The translations under genes were made by a program, and so were the position numbers. Positions 25,791-34,400 of a stretch of DNA of 41,842 nucleotides are shown here, in pieces. The stretch's first letter is position 1. Each line of letters starts with the position of its first letter. The notes under the pieces are model-generated. The model worked only from the letters and a program-made list of their open reading frames with translations. It was not told where the DNA came from and searched no databases. Source of the DNA: JBGCEZ01 sp045106735 (GTDB taxonomy: Bacteria; Planctomycetota; Phycisphaerae; Phycisphaerales; SM1A02); assembly GCA_045106735.1 (NCBI GenBank), contig JBGCEZ010000082.1:1-41842 (forward strand). The letters are read 5' to 3'.

Positions 25791-27377
25791 TCAGCGCTCT
25801 GTCCGGGCCATCGATCCACGGGACGCCCGCTCGATCGACCGCCGCCATGCCCGCAACCGACTCACATTGAGCGGATACATGATGCACTCGGATCGCCGAC
25901 CCGGCCGAGCCAGGAGTGATGCTGCTTGACCCGCAATGCGAGCTCGCTCAACGACCCCGCGGCCATCGGCGGCGAACGCACCGCCAAGGCGGCGAACATG
26001 GTTCGGCAAACGAGCGATCCGGGCGCGCAGGCTGAAATCCGAATTCGCGAACGGCAAAATCATCGCGTCCGGATGATCGCGTTCCAGCATCTGGCGCTGC
26101 AGGTGCTGGCCAATCATCCGTTCGCCAGGCACGGACATGCCCAAGGACCACAGATCGGTATCGGCGAACGGAAACACCACGTCAACGCCCGATCCATACA
26201 GACCCGTTGCCGCCACGGAGACCGCGCGACGGGTTCGGTTCCAGAACCAAAACGATGACACCGGATTCGGCCGATCAAGATGCTGGGCCATCTCCGCTTG
26301 AAGAAGCTCGCACCCGGCCGCCACATCAAGAGACGGAGCAAGCTCGCCCATGGACGCATGGATCAATCGCTGCGTGCCGCCGCGGATCGTGGTGAGCCGC
26401 TGACTCCATGCAACACGATCGCCGGAACGGGCGGCATCCAACTGCGCCCGGCTGGAATACGTTCCATCGATCACCACGTCCCCCGACAGCCCGTCCCAGA
26501 CGCGGTCGCCAGGTTGAAAGACGGCTCCCAACGGATGGGCCCAACCGTGGTCCATCGCGTTGAAGTTGGTCGCCACGTTCTTGGAGTACTCATGGGCCAA
26601 GGTGAAGGCCGTTCCCGGCACCGCCTGATGGTCGATCCCGAGTCCTGCCGCCACCCGCACGGCAACCGATGTGTCATCATCACCCGCGCGGCGGAGGCGC
26701 TCCACGGTCACGGCCCGAACGTTCGCCTTCCCGACCTGACGGGCGAGTTCATGGGCAATGTGCCGGGAATCCTTGCCTCCGGTCAGCGTGACGATCTCCG
26801 GGCGCGTGGCGTTGGCCACCCGGCGTTCGACCGACGTTCGAAAACGCCGAATGAGTTCGTCAACCAGCGCTTCGTCATCAAGCTGCGTGATCTCGGGGTT
26901 AGGCTCGAACTGCGTGATACGGGTTCCCGCCGCATCAGACTCCAATCGCCAACCGGGCGGGGCAGCGCGAATCCCGGCGAATGGCGTCCGGTCGCCCACA
27001 AAGAAGCCGACGATGCAGAATGCCGCGATCGCGTCGAAGTCGAACGCCACCGCGTCCGCTGCTTCGGTTGGATTCATCTCGTGCATCGCGCGCAGAGAGG
27101 CGAGCAACGTTGGAATCGACGGCGAGACGAAGATTCGATTGGTGGTTCGCGCCACGAACAATGACTGCAGTCCGAGGCTGTCGGTTTCGACCAGCGCACG
27201 TTCGTCCGATGCCGACCAGCGCGCAAAGACGCCGTTGCGCATCGGGCCATCGCTCGGCAGTTCAGCGCCGGTTGACCATGACCGCGTGCCGCTGGCGTCC
27301 GTCAATCGACCGGCATCGTCCAGGTGCAGCTGCAAGCACGGCGCGGGCGCTTCCGAATCATCGCGCACACGGTTCAT
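25791..27377 (-). CDS. Asparagine-synthase-like amidotransferase lacking the glutaminase half, 528 aa
   Basis: A PP-loop ATPase motif TLTGGKDSRHIAHE (near residue 200), the AsnB-type GLSGDVVIDG segment, and FPFADTDLWSLGMSVP with LPFANSDF near the C-terminus identify an asparagine-synthase-related domain (adenylation and amide transfer). The N-terminal 180 residues retain the late Ntn-fold landmarks (DSLGLQSLFVA, IFVSPSIPTLLA, FAGIRAAPPGW) but not the N-terminal catalytic cysteine, so glutamine hydrolysis is unlikely. Free ammonia or another nucleophile may be used. ATG at 27377 overlaps the lipoprotein stop (TGATG). Such proteins act in asparagine synthesis, lasso-peptide cyclisation and glycan or antibiotic modification; the substrate here is unknown. 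Confidence 0.82.
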   Translation of the reverse strand: MNRVRDDSEAPAPCLQLHLDDAGRLTDASGTRSWSTGAELPSDGPMRNGVFARWSASDERALVETDSLGLQSLFVARTTNRIFVSPSIPTLLASLRAMHEMNPTEAADAVAFDFDAIAAFCIVGFFVGDRTPFAGIRAAPPGWRLESDAAGTRITQFEPNPEITQLDDEALVDELIRRFRTSVERRVANATRPEIVTLTGGKDSRHIAHELARQVGKANVRAVTVERLRRAGDDDTSVAVRVAAGLGIDHQAVPGTAFTLAHEYSKNVATNFNAMDHGWAHPLGAVFQPGDRVWDGLSGDVVIDGTYSSRAQLDAARSGDRVAWSQRLTTIRGGTQRLIHASMGELAPSLDVAAGCELLQAEMAQHLDRPNPVSSFWFWNRTRRAVSVAATGLYGSGVDVVFPFADTDLWSLGMSVPGERMIGQHLQRQMLERDHPDAMILPFANSDFSLRARIARLPNHVRRLGGAFAADGRGVVERARIAGQAASLLARPGRRSECIMYPLNVSRLRAWRRSIERASRGSMARTER

Positions 27378-27874
27378 CAGTCGGGGTCTTTGAATGTAAT
27401 GGTGCCGTCGTTCATCTCGGGGAATACGCGCACCGTGTAGCCCCCGTACCAGGTCTGTCCTTCCATGATCATCCAATCAACGATGTCGTCGGTCGGAATC
27501 TGGCGAAGGTCGCCCAGGGCCAGTCCTTCGACGGACACCGGATCGTTCCCGCAGCGAGCGGCGAACACGCCGTCGGCGTACGACAGTGGCGAAAACCAGA
27601 TGTATTCCATCGTGTCGTCGGTCGTGGGAAAGCCAACCTTGATGCTCGCGGTCCGAGCCGGATCCGCGTCCCAGTGCTCGACAAACCAGGGCACGGTCTC
27701 GGCCCCGCGCTCCATCGCCGCGTTCATGGCCGCGTCGTCCGCATCGACCGGAACGACCGTGCTCGATTCCGTCTCTCCGGTGCAGCCACCCAGGCCGCCG
27801 ATCGAGCCGAGGCCGAGCACGGCGGACGCAAGAAGTACAGAGGGAAAGCACTGGACCGGCGATTGATGGCGCAT
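27377..27874 (-). CDS. DUF2314 lipoprotein, 165 aa
   Basis: A lipoprotein signal ends in LGGC (Cys31), so the mature protein should be acylated and attached to a membrane. Residues about 85-160 form a DUF2314 domain: EYIWFSPLSYADGVFAARCG, NDPVSVEGLALGD, IPTDDIVDWMIMEG and GGYTVRVF match the family pattern (I-W, N-D-P, D-W-M, G-G-Y/F-T-x-R). The biochemical role of DUF2314 is not established. ATG at 27874 has AAGGAA about 6 bases upstream. Translation of the asparagine-synthase-like gene is coupled to it by TGATG. The divergent gene at 28100 shares the 225-base upstream region. Confidence 0.87.
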   Translation of the reverse strand: MRHQSPVQCFPSVLLASAVLGLGSIGGLGGCTGETESSTVVPVDADDAAMNAAMERGAETVPWFVEHWDADPARTASIKVGFPTTDDTMEYIWFSPLSYADGVFAARCGNDPVSVEGLALGDLRQIPTDDIVDWMIMEGQTWYGGYTVRVFPEMNDGTITFKDPD

Positions 27875-28099
27875 CGTTGTTCCTTGGGGGTTCGCACGCG
27901 AAGCCCCACGCGTTCGAGGGCCAAGGAGAAATGGTAGTCGCGGGTCCAAGGCCCGGCTTGTTCGACGGCGATCGCTGATTTTTAGGGGTGCATTCGGCCT
28001 CGGCGAGCCTAGGTTGGAATCTGGCCGGCCTCTGAACGGGGACCGACCAGCCGAAAATCCCCAACGCCCGAACGAATCCGCATCCCCGGAGCCCCATTC

Positions 28100-29707
28100 A
28101 TGACGCACCTTTCCCGTCGATTCACGACCGCCCAACTTGCGGTGGCCACCGTCAGTGCCGCGGTGACCGTGGCCAGTATTGCCCTGGCCGCCACGACCGA
28201 ATTGGTCAGCGCGCCCAACTTCAATGGCGCGTCGGTCATCGCACGGCCCGCACCCTTGACGACCACAGAGCTCTCGGCTGCCGTCCGGCCCGGTGACACG
28301 TTTGACCTCAGTACGCTGGACATCAGCGCGTTCGCCGGCCGCACCGCGACCGTCGCCCGCGCGCCGTACGCGTCGGCCGACCGAACCGTCATCAGTGGTT
28401 CCATCGACGCGCTTGATGACGCGAGCGTGCCCGGCTCATTCGTGGTTGCCCGCCGCGGCGACTTCGTGGTGGGGCACCTGCGGACGGATGCGACCGGCGT
28501 GTGGCGCATCACCGCCTCGCCGGCCACCAACGGCCGCATGATCGCAACCTACCTGTTGATGCCGACGGAGCCGGACTGCGAGATCCTGACGCCCCCGAAG
28601 CCAGTCGCCGGTTTGGAAGCGCACGGCGATCATGTCCACGCCCCCGGCGAAGATTGCGCCGGTTGCCCCGGACACGGAGACGCGACCGAAGGCATTGGTG
28701 GCGGCGACGGCATCGTGTCCGATGTCTTGGTGGTGTACACGACCGTCGTTGAGTCGCAGCTTGGCGGACCGGAATCGGCGGCAGCCCAGATGGACGTGGT
28801 GACCGAGGAAACGAACGTCGCGTTCGTTGATTCGAACGTGAACGCGGAGATTCGACTTCGCGCCGTCCATCGCTTCACGGGACCCGAGCCCTCGCTCGGC
28901 GAACTTCGTTCGACGGACGATGGCGTCTACGACGAAGTGCACACCATCCGCGACGGATACGCCGCGGACTTCGTGGTGCAGATCGACGAGGGCGGCGGCG
29001 GCGTTGCCTTTGGATTGGATTCGTTCGACGGGGGTGAAGATCAGAACGCGTTCTGTCAGGTCGGGATCAACAACCTTCCGTTCCTGACCTACACCCACGA
29101 GCTTGGTCACAACATGGGCGCCTGCCACGCATTGGGCGATGGCGGCGGATGTGGCGAAGGCTTGCTCTTCGACTACTCCAACGGCCACCGATGGTTCGGA
29201 AACTCGGGCACGCAGTGGCGCTCGGTCATGGCGTACAGCCCCGGCTCGCGCCTCGCCCGCTTCTCGAACCCGGATGTGAACTTCGACGGCGTATCGAGCG
29301 GGATCGAACCCGGCAACGGCGGCGTCGGCGCAGACAACGCCGCCACGATCAATCAGAGCGCCGGCTTCGTCGCCAGTCACCGCGCATTCAACAGTGGGGA
29401 TTGCACCGGCTTGCCCATTGATGCCGATGCCCCTGATTGCAACAACAACAACATCCCGGATCCGTGCGAGATCCTGATGGGTCTCGTGGCCGACGTGAAC
29501 GGGAACGGCATCCCGGATACCTGCGACCCGTGCGCCGGTGACGTGGACGGCAACGGCGTGGTCGGCACGTCGGACCTGCTCTCCGTGCTGGCCGGTTGGG
29601 GCGCGTGCCCGAGCGGCGGGGCATGTCCGGCCGACCTCAATGGCAACGGATCGGTCGACGTCTCGGATCTGCTCGTGCTGCTTTCCGCGTGGGGTCCTTG
29701 CCCATGA
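28100..29707 (+). CDS. Secreted reprolysin-like zinc metalloprotease with double dockerin, 535 aa
   Basis: A signal region (AQLAVATVSAAVTVASIALA) opens an exported protease. The catalytic domain (residues about 215-430) has the metzincin zinc motif H333-E-L-G-H337-N-M-G-A-C-H343 and a Met-turn with Met377 (SVMAYSPG), as in M12-type reprolysin-like enzymes. C-terminal to it are a thrombospondin-type-3-like stretch (DCNNNNIPDPCE, ADVNGNGIPDTCD) and two dockerin loops (DVDGNGVVGTSDLL, DLNGNGSVDVSDLL) ending W-G-P-C. ATG at 28100 has GGAG at 9 bases. It probably acts on extracellular proteins while tethered through the dockerin. A hairpin terminator follows at 29747. Confidence 0.9.
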   Translation: MTHLSRRFTTAQLAVATVSAAVTVASIALAATTELVSAPNFNGASVIARPAPLTTTELSAAVRPGDTFDLSTLDISAFAGRTATVARAPYASADRTVISGSIDALDDASVPGSFVVARRGDFVVGHLRTDATGVWRITASPATNGRMIATYLLMPTEPDCEILTPPKPVAGLEAHGDHVHAPGEDCAGCPGHGDATEGIGGGDGIVSDVLVVYTTVVESQLGGPESAAAQMDVVTEETNVAFVDSNVNAEIRLRAVHRFTGPEPSLGELRSTDDGVYDEVHTIRDGYAADFVVQIDEGGGGVAFGLDSFDGGEDQNAFCQVGINNLPFLTYTHELGHNMGACHALGDGGGCGEGLLFDYSNGHRWFGNSGTQWRSVMAYSPGSRLARFSNPDVNFDGVSSGIEPGNGGVGADNAATINQSAGFVASHRAFNSGDCTGLPIDADAPDCNNNNIPDPCEILMGLVADVNGNGIPDTCDPCAGDVDGNGVVGTSDLLSVLAGWGACPSGGACPADLNGNGSVDVSDLLVLLSAWGPCP

Positions 29708-29746
29708 TGTGAGGCGGCTGCCACCGACAGCGCTGCTTGTCTGAGG

Positions 29747-29802
29747 CCACACGGCCGATGTCCACTTCCTTCGAGGTCGGTCATCGGCCGTGTGGTTGTT
29801 TT
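29747..29802 (+). terminator. Rho-independent terminator
   Basis: A perfect 14-pair stem (CCACACGGCCGATG at 29747-29760 with CATCGGCCGTGTGG at 29782-29795), a 21-base loop, then TTGTTTT. It ends the metalloprotease transcript. It finishes only 4 bases before the likely start of the MFS gene. Confidence 0.85.
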
Positions 29803-29806
29803 GCCC

Positions 29807-31129
29807 ATGACCTGCCACACTGGTGGGGTGCACGACCCACCCGACGCCCTTCGCCTGGACCGATCGCTTCGGCGCTATCCGCTTTACGCGGGCCTTTTGA
29901 ACACCTGGTTCTGGATGCCGGTGTTCTTTCTCTACTTCGCCGAGCATCTCAGTTTGGCCGAAGTCCTTCGGCTCGAGGCGATCTACTACATCGCCGTCGT
30001 CATCCTGGAAGTTCCGTCGGGATCCTTCAGTGACCGCGTCGGACGCCGTCCCACCCTCATCATCAGCGCCGTGTCGTTGACCGCCGCGTACGCACTGTTC
30101 TTCGTCGCTCCCGAACTGGGCTTCGCCGCATTCGTCATCGCCCAGGTGCTCCTGGCCGCAGGCATCGCCTTCAACTCCGGGACCGACGTCTCATTTCACT
30201 ACGACGCGCTGGCCGCAGTGGGACGTGAGACATCGTTCGACGATCGCGAGGCGAGCGTCGCGCGGATTTGCTTCCTGTCCACGGCCGGTGCGGCGATCGT
30301 CGGCGGCACGGCGGCCATGGTGAATCTCCGCGCCCCGTACGCCCTGAGCGCGCTGTCGGCGATCGCCGGACTGTTCGTCGTGATCGGGTTCGTCGAACCA
30401 CCGCGTCATACACCCCAGCCCGATGCACAAGCCGGGGTGAATGAACATGCTCCCTCGTTCGCCGGACAACTCCGAGCGTGCGTGGGCGACCTGCGGCACC
30501 CACGGCTCGCCTGGCTGGGCGCGGTCAGTATCGGCATGGTCGTCCTGAACCATGTGCCCTACGAGTTCGTCCAGCCGTACACCCAACTGCTGACCAGCGA
30601 CGGAACGCGCACCGATCCATCGCCGCTCATCTTGGGCGTGCACGCCACCTTGATCAGTTTGATCGCCGCGGCCGTCGCCGGGCGAAGCATCTGGGTGCGC
30701 GAGCGACTTGGCCTGCGACTCACCATGCTCAGCGGCGTGATGGTGCAGACAACCATCATTGTCTCGATGGCGATTGTGTTGCATCCGTTGATTTTGGGAC
30801 TCGTGATGTTTCGAGGCGTGTCGCGAGCGTTGATGACGGCCCCGATGAACGCAGCGGTCGCACCGTTGATTCCGTCGTCACGGCGAGCGACGTATCTCTC
30901 GGGACTGAGTTTGGCCGGTCGCTTGTCGTTCAGCGGACTCTTGCTCCTGCTGTCACGCGTGGCCGAACACGGCGCGTCGGACGGTGAGATGACGGCGAAC
31001 ACTGGGGCCGACGACGCCCACGCAACATGGGAGATGCTTCAAACCATCCTGTCGTACAGCGCCACGGTCGGACTCATCATGCTGGCCGGACTTCTGCTGA
31101 CGGGCCGGGCCATGCGTTCGTCGAACTGA
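29807..31129 (+). CDS. MFS transporter, 440 aa
   Basis: An integral membrane protein with about 12 predicted helices. The motif-A loop between helices 2 and 3 is clear (GSFSDRVGRRPTL), and a charged central loop around residues 200-230 separates the two halves (PPRHTPQPDAQAG). This fits the major facilitator superfamily. Substrate cannot be told from sequence alone. ATG at 29807 has no convincing ribosome-binding site; a GTG at 29828 is an alternative and also gives an acceptable N-terminus. The gene directly follows a strong terminator, so it needs its own promoter or read-through from the metalloprotease; none was identified. A 9-base repeat region follows. Confidence 0.85.
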   Translation: MTCHTGGVHDPPDALRLDRSLRRYPLYAGLLNTWFWMPVFFLYFAEHLSLAEVLRLEAIYYIAVVILEVPSGSFSDRVGRRPTLIISAVSLTAAYALFFVAPELGFAAFVIAQVLLAAGIAFNSGTDVSFHYDALAAVGRETSFDDREASVARICFLSTAGAAIVGGTAAMVNLRAPYALSALSAIAGLFVVIGFVEPPRHTPQPDAQAGVNEHAPSFAGQLRACVGDLRHPRLAWLGAVSIGMVVLNHVPYEFVQPYTQLLTSDGTRTDPSPLILGVHATLISLIAAAVAGRSIWVRERLGLRLTMLSGVMVQTTIIVSMAIVLHPLILGLVMFRGVSRALMTAPMNAAVAPLIPSSRRATYLSGLSLAGRLSFSGLLLLLSRVAEHGASDGEMTANTGADDAHATWEMLQTILSYSATVGLIMLAGLLLTGRAMRSSN

Positions 31130-31180
31130 GCGTCGAATGGAGAGGATGCACGGGACGCACAATTCGCACTGAACGCACTG

Positions 31181-31252
31181 ACACCACGGGCACCACGGGC
31201 ACCACTGGCACAACGGGCACTACGGACACCACGGGCACCTCTGGCACCACGG
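31181..31252. repeat. 9-bp tandem repeat, 8 imperfect copies
   Basis: Units of the form GCACCACGG (variants ACACCACGG, GCACCACTG, GCACAACGG, GCACTACGG, GCACCTCTG) run without gaps between the MFS stop and the start of the giant fusion gene. Read on the plus strand they would encode Thr-Thr-Gly repeats, but no gene covers them convincingly. Confidence 0.85.
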
Positions 31253-31420
31253 GTTTCGTTTCGCGTGTCCGATGGGCAACGACGCGCCGCGTACGACAAA
31301 CTTGCCAAGCATCCGGCCGATCCAAGATCCAAGCGTGGGCGGCACGATCGACCCGCGGTACGCTGGCCTGACGATCGCCGCGGCACGTGGACCATCGGCG
31401 ACAGACACGGGAGTGCTTGC

Positions 31421-34400
31421 GTGGTGCGAACGATGCGCGGAGGATCGGGCCTGGCCCGACGGGTGGCGGGAATGCTGGCGGCGCTGACGATCGGCGCGAC
31501 GGCGAGCGGGCAAGCCGACCCGCACGTCCTGACCTACGGCGGGGAACTGGGGCCCGCCGATGGGGCCGGCCGCGGCCGAACCGTCGTGCTGGTGAGCGGC
31601 GACGAGGAATACCGCAGCGAAGAAGCGTTGCCCATGCTCGGGCGGATCCTGGCCGTGCGACATGGGTTCACCTGCCACGTGCTGTTCGCCATCGATCCCG
31701 ACACCGGCCTGATCAATCCGGACAACCGCACGAACATCCCCGGCCTCGAGCGCCTGGCGGATGCCGATCTCATGGTCATCGCCACCCGCTTCCGCGACCT
31801 GCCCGACGAACAGATGGCCCACATTGACCGGTACGTCCGTTCTGGGCGGCCGATCGTTGGCATTCGCACCGCCACGCACGCCTTCAACCTGTCGGCCGAG
31901 TCTGCGTTCCGCGAATACACCTGGAACGCGACGGCCGAGGACGGCAATGGCGAGCGGTCGTGGCCCCAAGGCTTCGGCCGGCACATCCTCGGCGAGACGT
32001 GGATCGCCCACCACGGAACGCACGGTTCCCAGGCGACACGCGGCGTGATTCCCGCAGCGGTTCGGGATGCTTCCATCACCCGCGGGCTGTCCGGCCCGGA
32101 CATTTTCGGCCCGACCGACGTCTATCGCGTACGACTGCCCCTGCCAGAAGGCTGCACACCGGTCGTGCTGGGCGAAGTGGTCAACGGCATGAAGGCCTCG
32201 GACCCCGCCATGGGCGGCCCACAGAACAACCCCATGATGCCGATCGCCTGGACGCGAGAAACCATGAACGGAGCGGATGCGGCGTCGGCGGTCATGCGCC
32301 GCGTGTTCACGTCGACCATCGGCGCGTCGCAAGACTTCGAAGCCGAAGGAACGCGTCGCCTTCTGATCAATGGAGTGTTCTGGGCCCTCGGTATGGAAGA
32401 TGCGATTCCGCCGACCGGCACCGATGTCCGGATCGTCGGCGACGACCGTCCGACCGCGTACGGCTTCGGGTCCTTCACCCGGGGCATGCGGCCAGCTGAT
32501 TTTGTCTGGCCAGCGCCCCCCATGCCCGAACCACGCGGCGGTGCCGCTGGGCACACCACAGGCAACGCGCGCGGCACGGACACGCTGAGCAATACGGGTG
32601 ATACCCGCGATACGGGCGACACCCGCGACACGGCCGACTCGGCCGACACGGACGACTCGGGCGATACACGCGACACGGGCGATACCGACCACGCACTTCC
32701 GCTCCCCCCCAATGCCCGCATCGTGGTGATGGGCGGCGGATTTGCTGAACGTCTGGCCCAGTCCGGATGGCTCGATACGGTGATCCACACCAGCCAAGTC
32801 GCGGCGGAACCGGTCATCCGTCACGTCCCGTGGTCGGGCGACGAGGTCGGACGTCGGCCGCGCGAGCGGGGGGTGCCTTCGCCGTTGACCTGGATCGATC
32901 AACTCGACGCCGACGTCGTGCTCATGTCGTACGGCAGTTCCGAAGCATTCGCCGGGGACGCTGGCCTGGCCGATTTCAAGCGTGATCTCCGCAGCCTCAT
33001 CGGCGACGTGCGGCGCGCGAGCGGGGCGGACGGGCTTCCACCACAACCGGTCTTGGTGTCGCCCGTCGCCGCCGGCGATGTCGGAGCGCCGTGGCCGACC
33101 GGGGCAGCCGTGGCCGAACGCCAGCGATTGCTCGACGCTTACACGGCGGCGATGGAAGCGGTGGCCGCCGAATTGGACGTTCCCTTCGTCGATCTTTGCC
33201 GGACGAACGACGTTGCGCGTCCCCTCGGCCGATGGGCCACGCGAGATGGCATCCACCCCACGGAAGCGGGCTGCGCGGTGCACGCCTTTCGGATCGGCCA
33301 CGCGCTGGGCTGGCTGAGTGATGACGCCCTCGAAGCCGTGACCGCCGCCGCCCGCACGGAGCCCGGCGAGCCGGGCGCGGCAGACGAGCGACCGGACTCC
33401 ATCGAGTTCGCCGCCGCCCAAGCGGACGCGCCATTCATCGTCGGACCGCAGCATGCCGACGGGACCGACGAGGTCATCGGCATCCTCCGCGACCTGGCCG
33501 TTGATACCCACCACCACTGGCGGCTCGTCTACCGCCCGACCAATACCGAGTACGTCTGGGGCCGACGCGCCACGCCTTTCGGCGTCGTGAACTTCCCGCC
33601 GGAGATGGCGCACCTCGACGTGATGATCACCACGCGCGAGCGCCGGACGCGGGCGGTGGCCGAGAACATGGATGCGGCGGAGGCGATCAGCACGCTGGTC
33701 AGCTCCGCCGTCGCCGAGATTGTGCGTTCGCGCCGCGTGCCGGCCGGCGTGCGCCGCCTGGACGCCTGGCGCTTCAGCCTCGCGCCGATCATGTCCTCGT
33801 TCGAAGAAGACGGCTGGGACCCGCCCGCCGTCGTCGCCCGCGGCACCGAAAGCAGCCTCGGTTCCACCGACATCAAGGACCCCGCTGCATTCGCGGCCAG
33901 CTTCAGCCTCGCCCCTGGCTACGTCGTCGACTGTTATGCGAGCGAACAGGACTTCCCCGAGCTGGCCAATCCGCTGGCCCTGCAGTTCGACGGGCGCGGT
34001 CGGCTCTGGGTGCTGTGCGCCCCGACCTATCCGCACCTGCTCCCCGGCGCGCCGGCGGAATCGAAGTTGCTGATTCTCGAGGACGTCGATGGCGACGGCC
34101 GCGCCGACCGGCGGACGGTCTTCGCCGACCGCTTGCTGACGCCAACCGGCTTCGCCCTCGACGGCGACACCGTGTACATCGCCGAAGCCCCGGATCTGCT
34201 GAAGTGCACCGACGTGGACGGCGACGGCGTGGCCGACGTGCGCGAAATCGTGGCCAGCGGCTTCGGCATGCCCGATTCGCACCACCAAATCAGCGCGTTC
34301 ACCTGGGACCCGGCCGGCGGCCTGCTGATGCACGAGGGCGTTTTCACCGTCAGCGCGGTCGAGACGCCCTGGGGCACACACCGCATTCGTGATGCGTCGA

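Noticed and set aside
31181..31252. CRISPR array
   Set aside because: The units are 9 bp tandem copies with no spacers.
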